DNA from: SHLQ01 sp964517125
GTDB lineage: Bacteria > Actinomycetota > Acidimicrobiia > Acidimicrobiales > SHLQ01
Length of the DNA stretch: 64,000 nucleotides
Direction of reading: 5' to 3'
Assembly (NCBI GenBank): GCA_964517125.1
Contig: CAZFBD010000012.1
Span: 1-64,000 of the forward strand
Below the pieces are notes generated by a model, which ran no database searches, was not told the origin of the DNA, and worked only from the letters and a program-made list of their open reading frames with translations. Position numbers and translations under genes: made by a program. Shown here piece after piece: positions 1-9,135 of the stretch (position 1 is its first letter; each line of letters begins with the position of its first letter).

Positions 1-767
1 TACAGCGAGTCTCGCCATTCGACGAAGCGGGTGAGCCAGCTGAGGTCATAGTCGGGGCCACCGCGGCCGATCGTGACCTCGTGCACGTTCGCTGCGGCGA
101 GGCCGGCGAAGAGCGCATCCCAGTCCTCGACGCCGTCGGTATCCACGCCGACGGATCGCTCGATCTCGCCCGGGTCGCGGCCGTTCTTCGCGCACCATTC
201 GTTGAGCACGTTGTTCTTGTGTTCCCACTGTTCGTTCCACCAGGAGTGCCACACGTTTGCGTGCTGCGACGTGTAGTTCAGCGTCTTCTTCTCGCCGCTG
301 CCACCGATGAGAATGGGGATGGTGCGGTTCGGCGCCGGATTGCCGACCGCCATGCGGTTGATGAGCCGCGGCAGGTCATCGCGAAGGGCGTGCAGCCGTG
401 AACCGGCGGTGCCGAACTCGTAGCCGAACTCGTCATAGTCCCGCTCGAACCAGCCGGCGCCAATGCCCATGATGAGGCGGCCGTCGGAGATGTGATCGAT
501 CGTGCGGGCCATGTCTGCCAGGAGCTCCGGGTTGCGGTAGCTGTTGCAGGTGACGAGGCAGCCGATCTCGACCCGGCTCGTGACTTCAGCCCAGCTCGCG
601 AGCATCGTCCACGCCTCGAAGTGCTCGCCGTCGGCCTCCCCATAGAGCGGGTAGAAGTGGTCCCAGTTGTAGATGATGTCCGCGCCCATCTCCTCGGCAC
701 GAATGGCCGCCTCCCGAATCTGTGCGTAGCTGGCGTGCTGGGGGTGGAGGTGCGCTGCGATCTTCAT
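1..767 (-). CDS. LLM-class F420-dependent oxidoreductase (3' end at window edge)
   Basis: Luciferase-like TIM-barrel oxidoreductase of the F420-dependent type. The protein begins MKIAAHLHPQHAS at the ATG at 767-765 and shows the family's barrel segments: an EMGADIIYNWDHFYP strand near residue 30, ARTIDHISDGRLIMGIGAGW near residues 87-106, and a later PILIGGSGEKKTL loop typical of flavin/F420 phosphate binding. It reads open for 255 codons to base 3. The next two bases are TA, so the stop may lie exactly at the window edge. Members reduce or oxidise small organic substrates with coenzyme F420; the substrate cannot be read from sequence. It is divergent from the EamA transporter at 851. Family assignment is firm, function is not. 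Confidence 0.85.
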   Translation of the reverse strand, partial: MKIAAHLHPQHASYAQIREAAIRAEEMGADIIYNWDHFYPLYGEADGEHFEAWTMLASWAEVTSRVEIGCLVTCNSYRNPELLADMARTIDHISDGRLIMGIGAGWFERDYDEFGYEFGTAGSRLHALRDDLPRLINRMAVGNPAPNRTIPILIGGSGEKKTLNYTSQHANVWHSWWNEQWEHKNNVLNEWCAKNGRDPGEIERSVGVDTDGVEDWDALFAGLAAANVHEVTIGRGGPDYDLSWLTRFVEWRDSL

Positions 768-850
768 GAAGGCTCCGTGTTTGGGTGGCGGTGTGTTGCG
801 AACCTAGTCTCTGCCCGCACCCGAGTTGGGGCCGTTCAGACAGGGTTCAC

Positions 851-1705
851 ATGGAGCAGGGGAATCGGCAGAAGGGCATCTGGTTCGCTTTCCTGGGCAT
901 GCTTGGCGTGAGCACGGACTCGTTCTTCATCCGGCTGGCCGACATCGACGGATTCGACGTCACGTTCTGGACCGGAACGTTCACCGCGGTGGTGCTCGGT
1001 CTCCTGCTGAAGTTTCGCGAGCGGGAGCGTCCGCTGCAGCTTGTACGTACCGGCGGCTGGACGCTGTGGTTGGCGGCATTGCTGCAGGCCGGGAGCACGT
1101 CGGCCTTTGTGCTTGCGGTGACCAAGACGTCGGTGTCCAACGTGGTTGTCATCATCGCCGCCGCTCCACTCTTTGCGGCAGTGCTGGGCTGGTTGTTCCT
1201 TCGCGAATTCAACACTCGCCGGGTCTGGGCTGCCGTTGTTGTTGTCATGGCCGGGGTGCTGATCGTCGTGAGCGGCTCGATCGGAGGCGGCTCCCTCGAT
1301 GGCGACCTCTTCGCCGTCGCTGCAATCACTCAGTTCGGCATCAGCCTGGTGCTCCTGCGGCGGTTCCCCGACATCCACCGCATGACGATGGTGGCGTTGG
1401 CTGGGGTGGGGATGGCCCTCATTGCCGTGGTGCCCGCGACGCTGACCGGACACGACATGACGGCGTGGCTGGCGGTGGTGCTCATGGGCGCAATCTTCGG
1501 ACCGCTGTCCCGTGTGCTGATTGCCGAGGCGCCCAAGTATCTCAACGCCGCCGAGGTGGGACTGTTCGTTCCCGTCGAGACGGTTGCGGCGTCGTTGTGG
1601 GCCTGGCTCTTCTTCTCGGAAGTGCCACCAGGAACCACGGTGGTTGGCGGAATCGTGGTGGTGCTCGGCGTACTCTGGGGGACGTGGCAACCACGAGCGA
1701 CCTGA
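851..1705 (+). CDS. EamA/DMT-family transporter
   Basis: A 284-residue integral membrane protein with about ten hydrophobic helices arranged as two EamA repeats (roughly residues 8-135 and 145-280), the normal length for drug/metabolite transporter superfamily carriers. The ATG at 851 (MEQGNRQKGIWFAF) is preferred over the in-frame codon at 785, because the extra residues are polar and the first helix starts right after this methionine. The stop lies inside the next gene, which begins at 1684, so the two transporters are probably translated together. Family members export amino acids, nucleosides or other small metabolites; the substrate is unknown. Confidence 0.85.
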   Translation: MEQGNRQKGIWFAFLGMLGVSTDSFFIRLADIDGFDVTFWTGTFTAVVLGLLLKFRERERPLQLVRTGGWTLWLAALLQAGSTSAFVLAVTKTSVSNVVVIIAAAPLFAAVLGWLFLREFNTRRVWAAVVVVMAGVLIVVSGSIGGGSLDGDLFAVAAITQFGISLVLLRRFPDIHRMTMVALAGVGMALIAVVPATLTGHDMTAWLAVVLMGAIFGPLSRVLIAEAPKYLNAAEVGLFVPVETVAASLWAWLFFSEVPPGTTVVGGIVVVLGVLWGTWQPRAT

Positions 1706-2850
1706 GCGTCGAACACCAGGCGCGAGACCGGCGTGCGCTGCAGGCAGTCGCCGTCCAGTTCTTCATCAACGGTGTGGTCGTTGCCTCGTATGTTCCACGG
1801 CTTCCGGGCATCCGCGACCGGCTCGGAATCAACCTCAGCACCATCGGCCTCGTCATCGCCGTTGCCACCGCAGGAGGCGTTCTGGGGAGCGCCGTCGTCG
1901 GCTCGGCCATCGATCGATTCGGCACCAAGCGGGCGATGATGGCTGGCTCGCTTGGGCTCGTTGGGATGCTCCCCGTCGTCGGGTTTGTGAACACCTGGTA
2001 CCAGCTGCTGCTTGTCCTGGCGTTCATTGCTGCGTCGGATGTGCTGACCGACGTCGCCATGAACCTTCAGGGTTCCGCGCTCAGTGCCCGCCGACCCACC
2101 CCGATCATGAATCGGCTGCATGGAATGTGGAGCCTCGGCACGGTGGTCGGCGGCATCGTTGCAGCGGCAATGGCCGGCCTCGAGGTGAGCCTCCGGGTGC
2201 ACCTGCTGTGCGCGTCGGGTGTGCTGCTTGCAGCGTTGCTGTACGTCGTCCCCGGACTGCTCACCGAGGACGACGTGCCCGAGGAGGACGACTCTGTGGT
2301 CGGGGAACGACGCGGTGCACGGCTCGTCTGGCTCTTTGGGCTCCTGGGAGCGGCGGCGATCGTACCCGAGATGATCAACAGCGATTGGGCGGCCTTCCGC
2401 CTGACCGACGATCTCGACGCCTCAGATGGCGTCGCCGGGCTGGCCTATGTGTCGTTCACGAGCGGCATGGTGACCGGGCGGATGTTCGGCGATGGCATCG
2501 TGGAGCGCCTCGGCAGCAACACCATGCTTCGCGTTGCCACCGTCGTGGCCGCGGTCGGTGTCGCCATCGCCACCCTCATTCCCGCGGTGGCCACCGTGTT
2601 CATCGGCCTGTTCATCGCCGGTCTTGGCGTGTCGGTGATGTTCCCCCAGCTCTACGACGCAGCCGCGAAGAGCCCGCAGTCGGCAGCGGCCCTTGGCGGA
2701 TTGACCGCTGGCAGCCGAATCGCGCTGCTGGGAGCGCCTGCACTTGTTGGCGCACTTGCGAACACGACCACGTTCACCGTGGGCTCCGCAATTGCGCTCG
2801 TGACGATTCCCGCTGCCGTTGCAGTACTGGTCTTGACGCCGTCGTCCTGA
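1684..2850 (+). CDS. MFS transporter, YbjJ-like
   Basis: A 388-residue major facilitator superfamily protein with about twelve hydrophobic segments. The inferred start is the GTG at 1684, which overlaps the upstream EamA gene by 22 bp and gives a short cytoplasmic N-terminus (VATTSDLSVEHQARDRRALQ) before helix 1. The loop after helix 2 carries DRFGTKRAMM, the MFS motif-A region, and the stretch NRLHGMWSLGTVVGG resembles the YbjJ/fucose-permease-like group. Translational overlap with the EamA gene suggests a two-transporter operon. The substrate cannot be inferred. It converges on the aldehyde dehydrogenase gene with only 22 bp between stops. Confidence 0.82.
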   Translation: MATTSDLSVEHQARDRRALQAVAVQFFINGVVVASYVPRLPGIRDRLGINLSTIGLVIAVATAGGVLGSAVVGSAIDRFGTKRAMMAGSLGLVGMLPVVGFVNTWYQLLLVLAFIAASDVLTDVAMNLQGSALSARRPTPIMNRLHGMWSLGTVVGGIVAAAMAGLEVSLRVHLLCASGVLLAALLYVVPGLLTEDDVPEEDDSVVGERRGARLVWLFGLLGAAAIVPEMINSDWAAFRLTDDLDASDGVAGLAYVSFTSGMVTGRMFGDGIVERLGSNTMLRVATVVAAVGVAIATLIPAVATVFIGLFIAGLGVSVMFPQLYDAAAKSPQSAAALGGLTAGSRIALLGAPALVGALANTTTFTVGSAIALVTIPAAVAVLVLTPSS

Positions 2851-2872
2851 CCCCAACTCGGGACAGGCACAA

Positions 2873-4330
2873 CTAGGCCCGGGGGTTCGGCGTTCCCGGG
2901 TTGATGTAGACCGAGCGGGTACGCGTGAAGAAGTCGTGCGCGGTGTCGCCCTGCTCACGAGGCGCATGGCCCGACGACGCCTTCTCGCCACCGAATGGCA
3001 CGTGCAGCTCGCTGCCCGTTGTCGGGGCGTTGATCTTCACGAGGCCGGCCTCGAGCTCGTGGACGGCACGGTCCACCCGCCACATGTCGGTCGTGAACAC
3101 CGAAGCGCTCAGGCCGAACTCCGTGGCGTTGGCGAGCGCGAATGCCTCGTCTTCGGACTCGACACGAACGACGGTGGCGATGGGGCCAAAGACCTCTTCG
3201 GTCCAGATGTCGAGCTCCGTCGAGCCGGAAAGCAGTGTGGGGGCGAAGTAGCACGAGCTCGTATCGGGAGCGTCGGCGGTGGCGATGACCTCGGCACCCT
3301 GGCTGATGGCCTTGTCCAAGCCGGCGGCGACTTCGTCACGGGCTCCCTGAGCCACGATTGGGCCGATGGCCGTGTCAGGGTCCTGGCCGTCGCCGATGCT
3401 CAGGCTGGTGACAGCGCTGGCCATCCGCTCGACGAGTTCGTCGTGCACGTCGCCGACGGCGATGATCCGACGTGTGGCGGTGCACTTCTGGCCGGTCGAA
3501 CCCATGGCACCTCCAACGACGAGCGGTACAGCAATGTCGAGGTCGGCGTCATCGAACACGATGGCGGGGTTGTGGCCGCCGAGTTCCAGCTGCACGCGCC
3601 CATTTCGGGCGGTGACGGCATCGCGGATGCCGAAGCCCACGGGGACCGAACCGGTGAAGGTGACGCCGTCGACGCGAGCGTCTTCGATCATCGCCCCGCC
3701 CATCGAACCGGGGCCGAGGATGAGGTTGAGGGCACCTGCCGGGACCCCGGCGTCTTCGAACACCTTTGCGATGGCGACAGAGGTGAGGGGGGTGTTGCTG
3801 GCGGTCTTCCAGACCACCGTGTTGCCGGCGGCCAACGCTGGGGCGATCTTCCACACCGGAATGAGGATGGGGAAGTTCCATGGCGTGACGATGCCGACGA
3901 CGCCGAGAGGTGCGCGGAGCGTACGGATGGTCTCGCCGGGCTTGGCGGTGGGGTAGATGCGCTCGGTCGGCATCTTGATGACGGCTGCCTGGTAGCGGCA
4001 GGTCTCTGCAGAGAGGACGGCTTCTCCACGGCTCTCGCCGAGGGTCTTGCCCTCCTCCATCGTGGCCAACATGGCCAACTCGTCGGCGCGTTGGTCGAAC
4101 AGAATCGCCGCCGCCTCCAGGATCTCGGCGCGGCGCTTGAAGCCGATGTTGCGCCACATGTCCTTCGCGTCAACAGCAGCTGACACGGCATCGGAAGCGG
4201 TTGAAGCATCGCCCACAGGGTGCTCGCCCACCGGTTCGTCCGGTCGTGCCGGGTTTGCGCTTGTGGTGCTCGGTCCGGAGCTGATCCACTCGCCACCAAT
4301 GAGGTGTGCGCCGATGGGAGAAGAGGTCAT
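2873..4330 (-). CDS. NAD(P)-dependent aldehyde dehydrogenase
   Basis: A 485-residue aldehyde dehydrogenase superfamily enzyme oxidising an aldehyde to the acid with NAD(P). The core motifs are present: TPWNFPILIPVWK (cofactor-binding Asn), FTGSVPVG, the general-base Glu in LELGGHNP (His where ELGGK usually has Lys), and the catalytic Cys in GSTGQKCTATRR. The C-terminal pattern GGEKASSGHAPREQG with an FFTRTRSVY tail is like the alpha-ketoglutaric semialdehyde dehydrogenase group. The ATG at 4330 is chosen because a GAGG sits 8 nt upstream; the ATG at 4336 is too close to it. It is divergent from aqpZ. It is not obviously part of the sarcosine pathway. Confidence 0.88.
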   Translation of the reverse strand: MTSSPIGAHLIGGEWISSGPSTTSANPARPDEPVGEHPVGDASTASDAVSAAVDAKDMWRNIGFKRRAEILEAAAILFDQRADELAMLATMEEGKTLGESRGEAVLSAETCRYQAAVIKMPTERIYPTAKPGETIRTLRAPLGVVGIVTPWNFPILIPVWKIAPALAAGNTVVWKTASNTPLTSVAIAKVFEDAGVPAGALNLILGPGSMGGAMIEDARVDGVTFTGSVPVGFGIRDAVTARNGRVQLELGGHNPAIVFDDADLDIAVPLVVGGAMGSTGQKCTATRRIIAVGDVHDELVERMASAVTSLSIGDGQDPDTAIGPIVAQGARDEVAAGLDKAISQGAEVIATADAPDTSSCYFAPTLLSGSTELDIWTEEVFGPIATVVRVESEDEAFALANATEFGLSASVFTTDMWRVDRAVHELEAGLVKINAPTTGSELHVPFGGEKASSGHAPREQGDTAHDFFTRTRSVYINPGTPNPRA

Positions 4331-4544
4331 GGTCATCGCCTCAGCGTAGGCGAGAGCGGCTGTTGCGGGGGCCACCGCAACGGCGCAACAAGGACGATTT
4401 CGGTATCGCCCACAGGTGTCGGGATACCAGCCGTGCCGCCGGCCGAACGGGAAATGTTCCCAAGCACGCGACAAATCACCCGTGTCGGAGCGTCGTACAG
4501 GAGCGTGGGCGGTCCCGCCTCACGGTCAACTACGGGGAGAGAAC

Positions 4545-5276
4545 ATGAATACTCGAGAGCTTGGTGCCGAATTCATCGGCACACTCGGCTTGGTACTGGG
4601 CGGCTGCGGTGCAGCCGTTCTCGCAGCAGACTTCGGCACCGGAGGCAACGGCACGAGCCTCGGCCTTGGCTTCGTCGGTGTCAGTTTGGCATTCGGCCTC
4701 ACGGTCGTCACGGGTGCCTACGCACTCGGACACATTTCGGGCGGACACTTCAACCCCGCCGTCACCGCAGGCCTCGTCGCCGGCGGACGTTTCCCCATGG
4801 CGAAGGCCCCGCTGTACATCGTCTCGCAGGTTGCAGGCGCCATCGTCGGCGCAGTCCTGATCTACCTGATGGCCGGTTCGCCCGACATTGACAACAGCGC
4901 TGCAGGCGCCTTCGCCGCGAACGGCTACGGCGATCTCTCGCCCAATGGTTCTGCGCTCGGAACTGCGTTCATCACCGAGGTCGTCATGACGGCCATGTTC
5001 CTCATCGTGATTCTCGGCGCAACCGCCAAGAAGGCTGCGGCAGGCATGGGCGGTCTCGCCATTGGCCTCATGCTCGTGCTCATCCACCTGATCTCGATCC
5101 CGGTCACGAACACGTCGGTCAACCCCGCTCGGTCGACTTCACAGGCGATCTTCGCTGGCGGCGACTACATCCCGCAGCTGTGGCTCTTCTGGGTCGCCCC
5201 GGTCATCGGTGGCGTGCTCGGCGCACTGATCTACCGCGGACTCCTCGGCGAAGCCGAAGACGTCGAATTTGCCTGA
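4545..5276 (+). CDS. aqpZ: Aquaporin Z-type water channel
   Basis: A 243-residue MIP-family channel with six predicted helices and both half-helix NPA motifs: GGHFNPAVTAG near residue 65 and SVNPARSTSQA near residue 190. The Arg after the second NPA is the selectivity-filter residue. The length matches AqpZ rather than the longer GlpF glycerol channels, so water is the likely permeant. The start at 4545 follows a strong GGGGAGAGAAC ribosome site. The two-hairpin region just downstream separates it from the convergent sarcosine oxidase operon. In this window it joins the betaine importer and potassium transporters as an osmotic-balance gene. Confidence 0.92.
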   Translation: MNTRELGAEFIGTLGLVLGGCGAAVLAADFGTGGNGTSLGLGFVGVSLAFGLTVVTGAYALGHISGGHFNPAVTAGLVAGGRFPMAKAPLYIVSQVAGAIVGAVLIYLMAGSPDIDNSAAGAFAANGYGDLSPNGSALGTAFITEVVMTAMFLIVILGATAKKAAAGMGGLAIGLMLVLIHLISIPVTNTSVNPARSTSQAIFAGGDYIPQLWLFWVAPVIGGVLGALIYRGLLGEAEDVEFA

Positions 5277-5317
5277 GTGAACGGCCACACGTTGGCCAAC
5301 ACCCACGTACAACAGAA

Positions 5318-5343
5318 CGGCCCCGCTCCAAGGAGCGGGGCCG
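5318..5343. terminator. Bidirectional hairpin terminator between aqpZ and the sox operon
   Basis: A perfect 11-bp inverted repeat (CGGCCCCGCTC at 5318-5328 with GAGCGGGGCCG at 5333-5343) around a 4-nt loop. It lies between two convergent genes, so it can end transcription from both sides. There is no clear T-tract. Confidence 0.75.
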
Positions 5344-5366
5344 ACTCGCGTCATGTGGTCGGAACC

Positions 5367-5393
5367 TCACATTGGGGTCTGACCCCATTGTGA
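5367..5393. repeat. REP-like imperfect palindrome
   Basis: Two 13-base arms (5367-5379 and 5381-5393) flank a single T. They form a palindrome centred on GGGGTCTGACCCC with one mismatch. It sits 13 bp from the soxG stop and 23 bp from the first hairpin. It could be a second terminator for sox transcripts or a dispersed REP-type element. Only this copy was noticed in the window. Confidence 0.55.
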
Positions 5394-5406
5394 GCGGTTG
5401 GCCACG

Positions 5407-5964
5407 TTAGGTGGTGGCGTGGACGCCGAATTCGTTGCATGCATCGATGAGCGCATCGAACAGGTACTGGCCGAACGAACGATCACACAGCACCAGATAG
5501 CTGGGCGTGCCGTCGACATCGTTGCGGACCAGGTCGCAGGAGACCACGGCGACCGATGCCGACACGACCGAGCCGTCGGGGGTCATGTCGTCGGACCAGT
5601 CCAGGCCACAAACCTTCTCCAGCGCCGATGCAGCGACATCGCCGGTCAGCCGGAACAGGGCGCGGCCGTGTGTCCAGTCGACCACGGATACGTGCCCCTC
5701 GGTCGGAAGCCCATCAACGGCCGACTTCACCGCTGCGTGGGGGCCGAGCAGCATCCATTCATCGGGTCGAGACCCGGTGATCAGGACCTCGCCGTCGGAG
5801 CGGCTCCGACCGTACGACACGGCGAGGGCCTTGCGCGCTGCGGTGCCGCTGGCTGCCCGAACCACAACCTTGGCCTGGTCGGTCTGATCGGTCAGCGACA
5901 GAGGTGCGCCTTCGTTGGGGGCGTACGTGCTCGTGACCGGGGAAGCAAGATTGAGTTCAGGCAC
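5407..5964 (-). CDS. soxG: Sarcosine oxidase gamma subunit
   Basis: A 185-residue protein, the usual size for SoxG, the small subunit of heterotetrameric sarcosine oxidase. It has the family layout of a conserved N-terminal SPVT-like segment, a VLITGSRPDEWMLLGP motif near residue 60 and a C-terminal YLVLCDRSFGQYLFDAL region. The complex oxidatively demethylates sarcosine to glycine, passing the methyl group to tetrahydrofolate and producing hydrogen peroxide. The start overlaps the end of soxA by 8 bp, consistent with the last position in soxBDAG. The assignment rests on both sequence and operon position. Confidence 0.9.
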   Translation of the reverse strand: MPELNLASPVTSTYAPNEGAPLSLTDQTDQAKVVVRAASGTAARKALAVSYGRSRSDGEVLITGSRPDEWMLLGPHAAVKSAVDGLPTEGHVSVVDWTHGRALFRLTGDVAASALEKVCGLDWSDDMTPDGSVVSASVAVVSCDLVRNDVDGTPSYLVLCDRSFGQYLFDALIDACNEFGVHATT

Positions 5965-8800
5965 GGAGACGTGCTCCTTCCGGATCGAAGTGGGCGTGGT
6001 GTTCGATGACGGTCGCCGTCGTGCGGTCGCCCGAGGTCAACACGATGGTCAGTTCGGTTCCCGACGAAGCGTGCGACGGCGGCACCTGGGCCAGGCCGAT
6101 GGATTTCTCCAGCGTGGGCGAGTACCTCGATGAGGTGATTCGCCCGAGGATCTCGTTGGTGCCCGGGCGAACGATCTGCGACGCCTCAGGCGGCACGATC
6201 GAGGGGTCGGTCATCTGCACCGACACGAGCACAGGAAGATCCTGCTCCATGGACCAACCGAGTTCCGGCTTTCCGACGAAGTCGTCCTTGTCCATCTTGA
6301 TCAGGGCATTCATGCCGGTGGTGGGGGCCTTGGTGAGGCCGTCGGTGTCCTGCCCCACGATGAAGTGACCCTTTTCGAGCCGCATGATGCGCTGGGCCTC
6401 GAGCCCGAATGGCTGGATGCCGAGCTCGGCTCCTGCTTCGAGCAACGCCTCCCATACATGCAGGCCGTGGCCCGCCGGGACGTGCAGCTCGAAGGACAGT
6501 TCACCGGTGAAGCCGATCCGCCACATGACGCAGTTGTCGACTCCGGCGACGGAGCCCGTTCGCAGTTGCATGTATTCGAAGATCTCTGGGTGGAGATCGA
6601 CGTCGGTCAACTTCGCAAGCAGCTCACGAGACTTCGGCCCGGCCACGTTGATGGACGTGTAGGCCGTGGTCACCGGGGTGACATGCACATCCCAGTCAGG
6701 GTGTTCGGTCTGCAGCCAGTTCTCGCACCATTCCCAAACGGTTCCGGCACCGGAACTGGTGGTGGTCATGAGGTAGTGATCCTCGCCCAGGCGTCCCGTG
6801 ACACCGTCGTCCATGACCACGCCATCCTCGGCGCACATCATGCCGTAGCGGACGCCGTTGACGGGGAGCTTCGACCACTTGTTCGTGTACAACAGGTTGA
6901 GCAGCTTGGGAACGTCGGCGCCCTGCAGATCGAGCTTTCCGAGCGGCGTGACATCGATGATGCCAACGTTCGCTCGGACGTTGCGGACCTCGGCGGCAGG
7001 ATCGCCATAGTGCTCTGGGCGAATCCACTGACCGGCAAGAATGGGCGTCATGCCATTGGCGGTGTGCCAGGGCTGAATCGACGACACCCGCTCGGGTTCG
7101 AAGATGCGACCACCGAGCGCTCCAAGGCTGATGGGGGCGTAGGGCGGGCGCCAGATTGTGGTGCCGACCTCGGCGATGGTTTCGCCTCGGGCTTCGGCGA
7201 GCACGGCAACCGTGTTGACCGTCTCGAGCTTGCCCTGCGCCGGACCCATGGTGGCGGTCGTGTATCGCTTGAGGAGCTCGACCGAGTCGTACCCCTCCTT
7301 GGTGGCGGACACGAGGTCCTTGGATGCCACGTCTTCGGAGTAGTCGACGATGCCGTGCGTGGTCGACCGGTACAGCTCCGGGTGCGGGTCGCGACGCAGC
7401 GGCGTGCGGTCGTCGACTGGCATGGCGGGCTCGTCGCCGGTTGCGTCGACTGAGCGGGCCGTGAGCGCCTGCAGGCGATGTCGGACCGCTGCGGCCCGGC
7501 CCGCGGCGAGTGTGCCCGTGCTGCGAGCGTGCTCGACGAGTTGGTCGAGCGAGCCGTCGCCGGCGAGTCCTCCCGTGACCAACACATTGTCGGGCGTGTT
7601 GTTCGGGAAGAACCGTGCGGCGGCCGGGTCATAGACCGGCCGATCACCCGACATGTTGAGCAGCGACGTCGGGGCGGTCCAGCCCACGGCCGTGATGCAG
7701 AGATCGGCGTCGACGTAGCTGTCGCCCGGGCCCACCTTGACCTGCTCGATCTTCTTCTGCGACCCCTTGGTCGAGTGGATGGTGCCACCGGTACGAGCAT
7801 CGACGACCTCGGCGATCTCCACGCCGACCCGTTCCAGATCGGCGACCGTGGCGTCGCCCTCGTCGTTCGCAGTGAACACGACGGCGCGGTTACCCGGCTT
7901 CACGCCGTACATGTTGATGAGCCGGCGAGCAGCTCCCGAGAGCATGACGCCGGGACGGTCGTTTCCGTAGAAGACGTACGGGCGCTCGATGAGCCCGGCC
8001 GCAACGATGAGCGTCTTGGCCCGAGCCTTGATCAGTCGTTCGACGGCAACCGGATGGCTCCGCTGCAGGATGCCCAACCAGTTGTCTTCGTAGCGGCCGG
8101 TGACGGTGGAGTTCGTGAGCACCTCGACACCTGCGGCACGAACCGCGACCTCGAGGCCCGCAGCAAGAGCCCGGTCCTCGTCGGAACCCCAGAGAAGATG
8201 CCCTCCGAGATGGTGCCCGTGCTCGACGAGCAGCACACGCGCTCCGGCTTCAGCTGCGGCTGCTGCCGCCGCCATACCCGCAGGTCCGCCACCCGCGACG
8301 ACGACGTCGGGGTGGGTGTACCGCTTGTCGTAGTAGCCGTGCGGGGTTTCGGGGTCGACGGTTCCGCCGGGGGCGAACTTCGACAGCACCTTCTCGTACG
8401 CCGGCCACAACTTCTGCGGATGGATGAACGTCTTGTAGTAGAAGCCGGGGGAGAGGAATCGGCCGACGAGCTGGTTTGCGGCCTTGGCGTCGTAGTCGAG
8501 CGACGGCCACACGTTCTGTGGGTCGACGACCATGCCGTCGTCCACGAGGCGGTGCCCGGAGCGCACGTTTGGTTCGTCACCGACCTGCACGAAGGCGTTG
8601 GGGTCCCAGTAGTCGGCCGTGAGCAGTCCTCGGGGCCGGTGGTACTTCATGGACCGGGAGAAGATGGTGTTGCCGCTGGCGGCGATGGCTGAGGCAATCG
8701 TGTCGCCCTGATAGCCGGTTGCCGGCTTGCCGTTCCAGGTGAAGGAGACCGGCTGGGAGCGATCGATGACCTCGCCCGATTGTTTCGGAAGTCGATTCAC
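5957..8800 (-). CDS. soxA: Sarcosine oxidase alpha subunit
   Basis: A 947-residue protein matching the heterotetrameric SoxA architecture. An N-terminal Fer2-like fold contains SRSMKYHRPRG near residues 49-57. A dinucleotide-binding domain starts with VVVAGGGPAGMAAA near residue 168. Roughly the last 370 residues form a GcvT-type folate-binding domain, containing LEKGHFIVGQDTDGLTKAP. This subunit binds NAD+ and tetrahydrofolate and takes up the methylene group released from sarcosine. Its ATG overlaps the soxD stop (ATGA) and its stop overlaps soxG, so the four genes are translationally coupled. Length and domain order look complete. Confidence 0.95.
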   Translation of the reverse strand: MNRLPKQSGEVIDRSQPVSFTWNGKPATGYQGDTIASAIAASGNTIFSRSMKYHRPRGLLTADYWDPNAFVQVGDEPNVRSGHRLVDDGMVVDPQNVWPSLDYDAKAANQLVGRFLSPGFYYKTFIHPQKLWPAYEKVLSKFAPGGTVDPETPHGYYDKRYTHPDVVVAGGGPAGMAAAAAAAEAGARVLLVEHGHHLGGHLLWGSDEDRALAAGLEVAVRAAGVEVLTNSTVTGRYEDNWLGILQRSHPVAVERLIKARAKTLIVAAGLIERPYVFYGNDRPGVMLSGAARRLINMYGVKPGNRAVVFTANDEGDATVADLERVGVEIAEVVDARTGGTIHSTKGSQKKIEQVKVGPGDSYVDADLCITAVGWTAPTSLLNMSGDRPVYDPAAARFFPNNTPDNVLVTGGLAGDGSLDQLVEHARSTGTLAAGRAAAVRHRLQALTARSVDATGDEPAMPVDDRTPLRRDPHPELYRSTTHGIVDYSEDVASKDLVSATKEGYDSVELLKRYTTATMGPAQGKLETVNTVAVLAEARGETIAEVGTTIWRPPYAPISLGALGGRIFEPERVSSIQPWHTANGMTPILAGQWIRPEHYGDPAAEVRNVRANVGIIDVTPLGKLDLQGADVPKLLNLLYTNKWSKLPVNGVRYGMMCAEDGVVMDDGVTGRLGEDHYLMTTTSSGAGTVWEWCENWLQTEHPDWDVHVTPVTTAYTSINVAGPKSRELLAKLTDVDLHPEIFEYMQLRTGSVAGVDNCVMWRIGFTGELSFELHVPAGHGLHVWEALLEAGAELGIQPFGLEAQRIMRLEKGHFIVGQDTDGLTKAPTTGMNALIKMDKDDFVGKPELGWSMEQDLPVLVSVQMTDPSIVPPEASQIVRPGTNEILGRITSSRYSPTLEKSIGLAQVPPSHASSGTELTIVLTSGDRTTATVIEHHAHFDPEGARLRA

Positions 8801-9135
8801 GAGTCTCGTTCTCCTTCGTTGGCGCCAGCGGTGTTGCCCGAACTGCCAACGTCGATGGTCGTGTAGGGGGCAATGCCGACCTTGTCACCTGGCATCGGCG
8901 GGTTCCGGAACTCGTTGGTGGAGGTGTTGCGCTCCAGCTTGAAGAACTGGCGGCAGCCGGCCCGGCAGTACCAGGTTTCGGTGAGCCAGTCGGCCGGGTT
9001 GTCGCGCAGGTACAGGTAGGAACCCCATTCCTCGCGGGTTGCCGTGTTGGGGTCGGGGCGGGAGTGCGATTCGCCGACGAGTCGAAGATCGCTCTGGTTG
9101 CGGGGTCCGCAGTGGGGGCAGGGTACGAGCAGCAT
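8797..9135 (-). CDS. soxD: Sarcosine oxidase delta subunit
   Basis: A 112-residue SoxD starting MLLVPCPHCG at the ATG at 9135, which overlaps the soxB stop (TGATG). SoxD carries a structural zinc in the heterotetramer. The first ligand pair, CPHC at residues 6 and 9, is intact. In the second half the family usually has His-x3-Cys; here the segment is YCRAGCRQFF, so a Cys takes the place of the His and all four likely ligands are Cys. The remaining NTSTNEF segment and length are typical. Its stop overlaps the soxA start. Confidence 0.9.
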   Translation of the reverse strand: MLLVPCPHCGPRNQSDLRLVGESHSRPDPNTATREEWGSYLYLRDNPADWLTETWYCRAGCRQFFKLERNTSTNEFRNPPMPGDKVGIAPYTTIDVGSSGNTAGANEGERDS

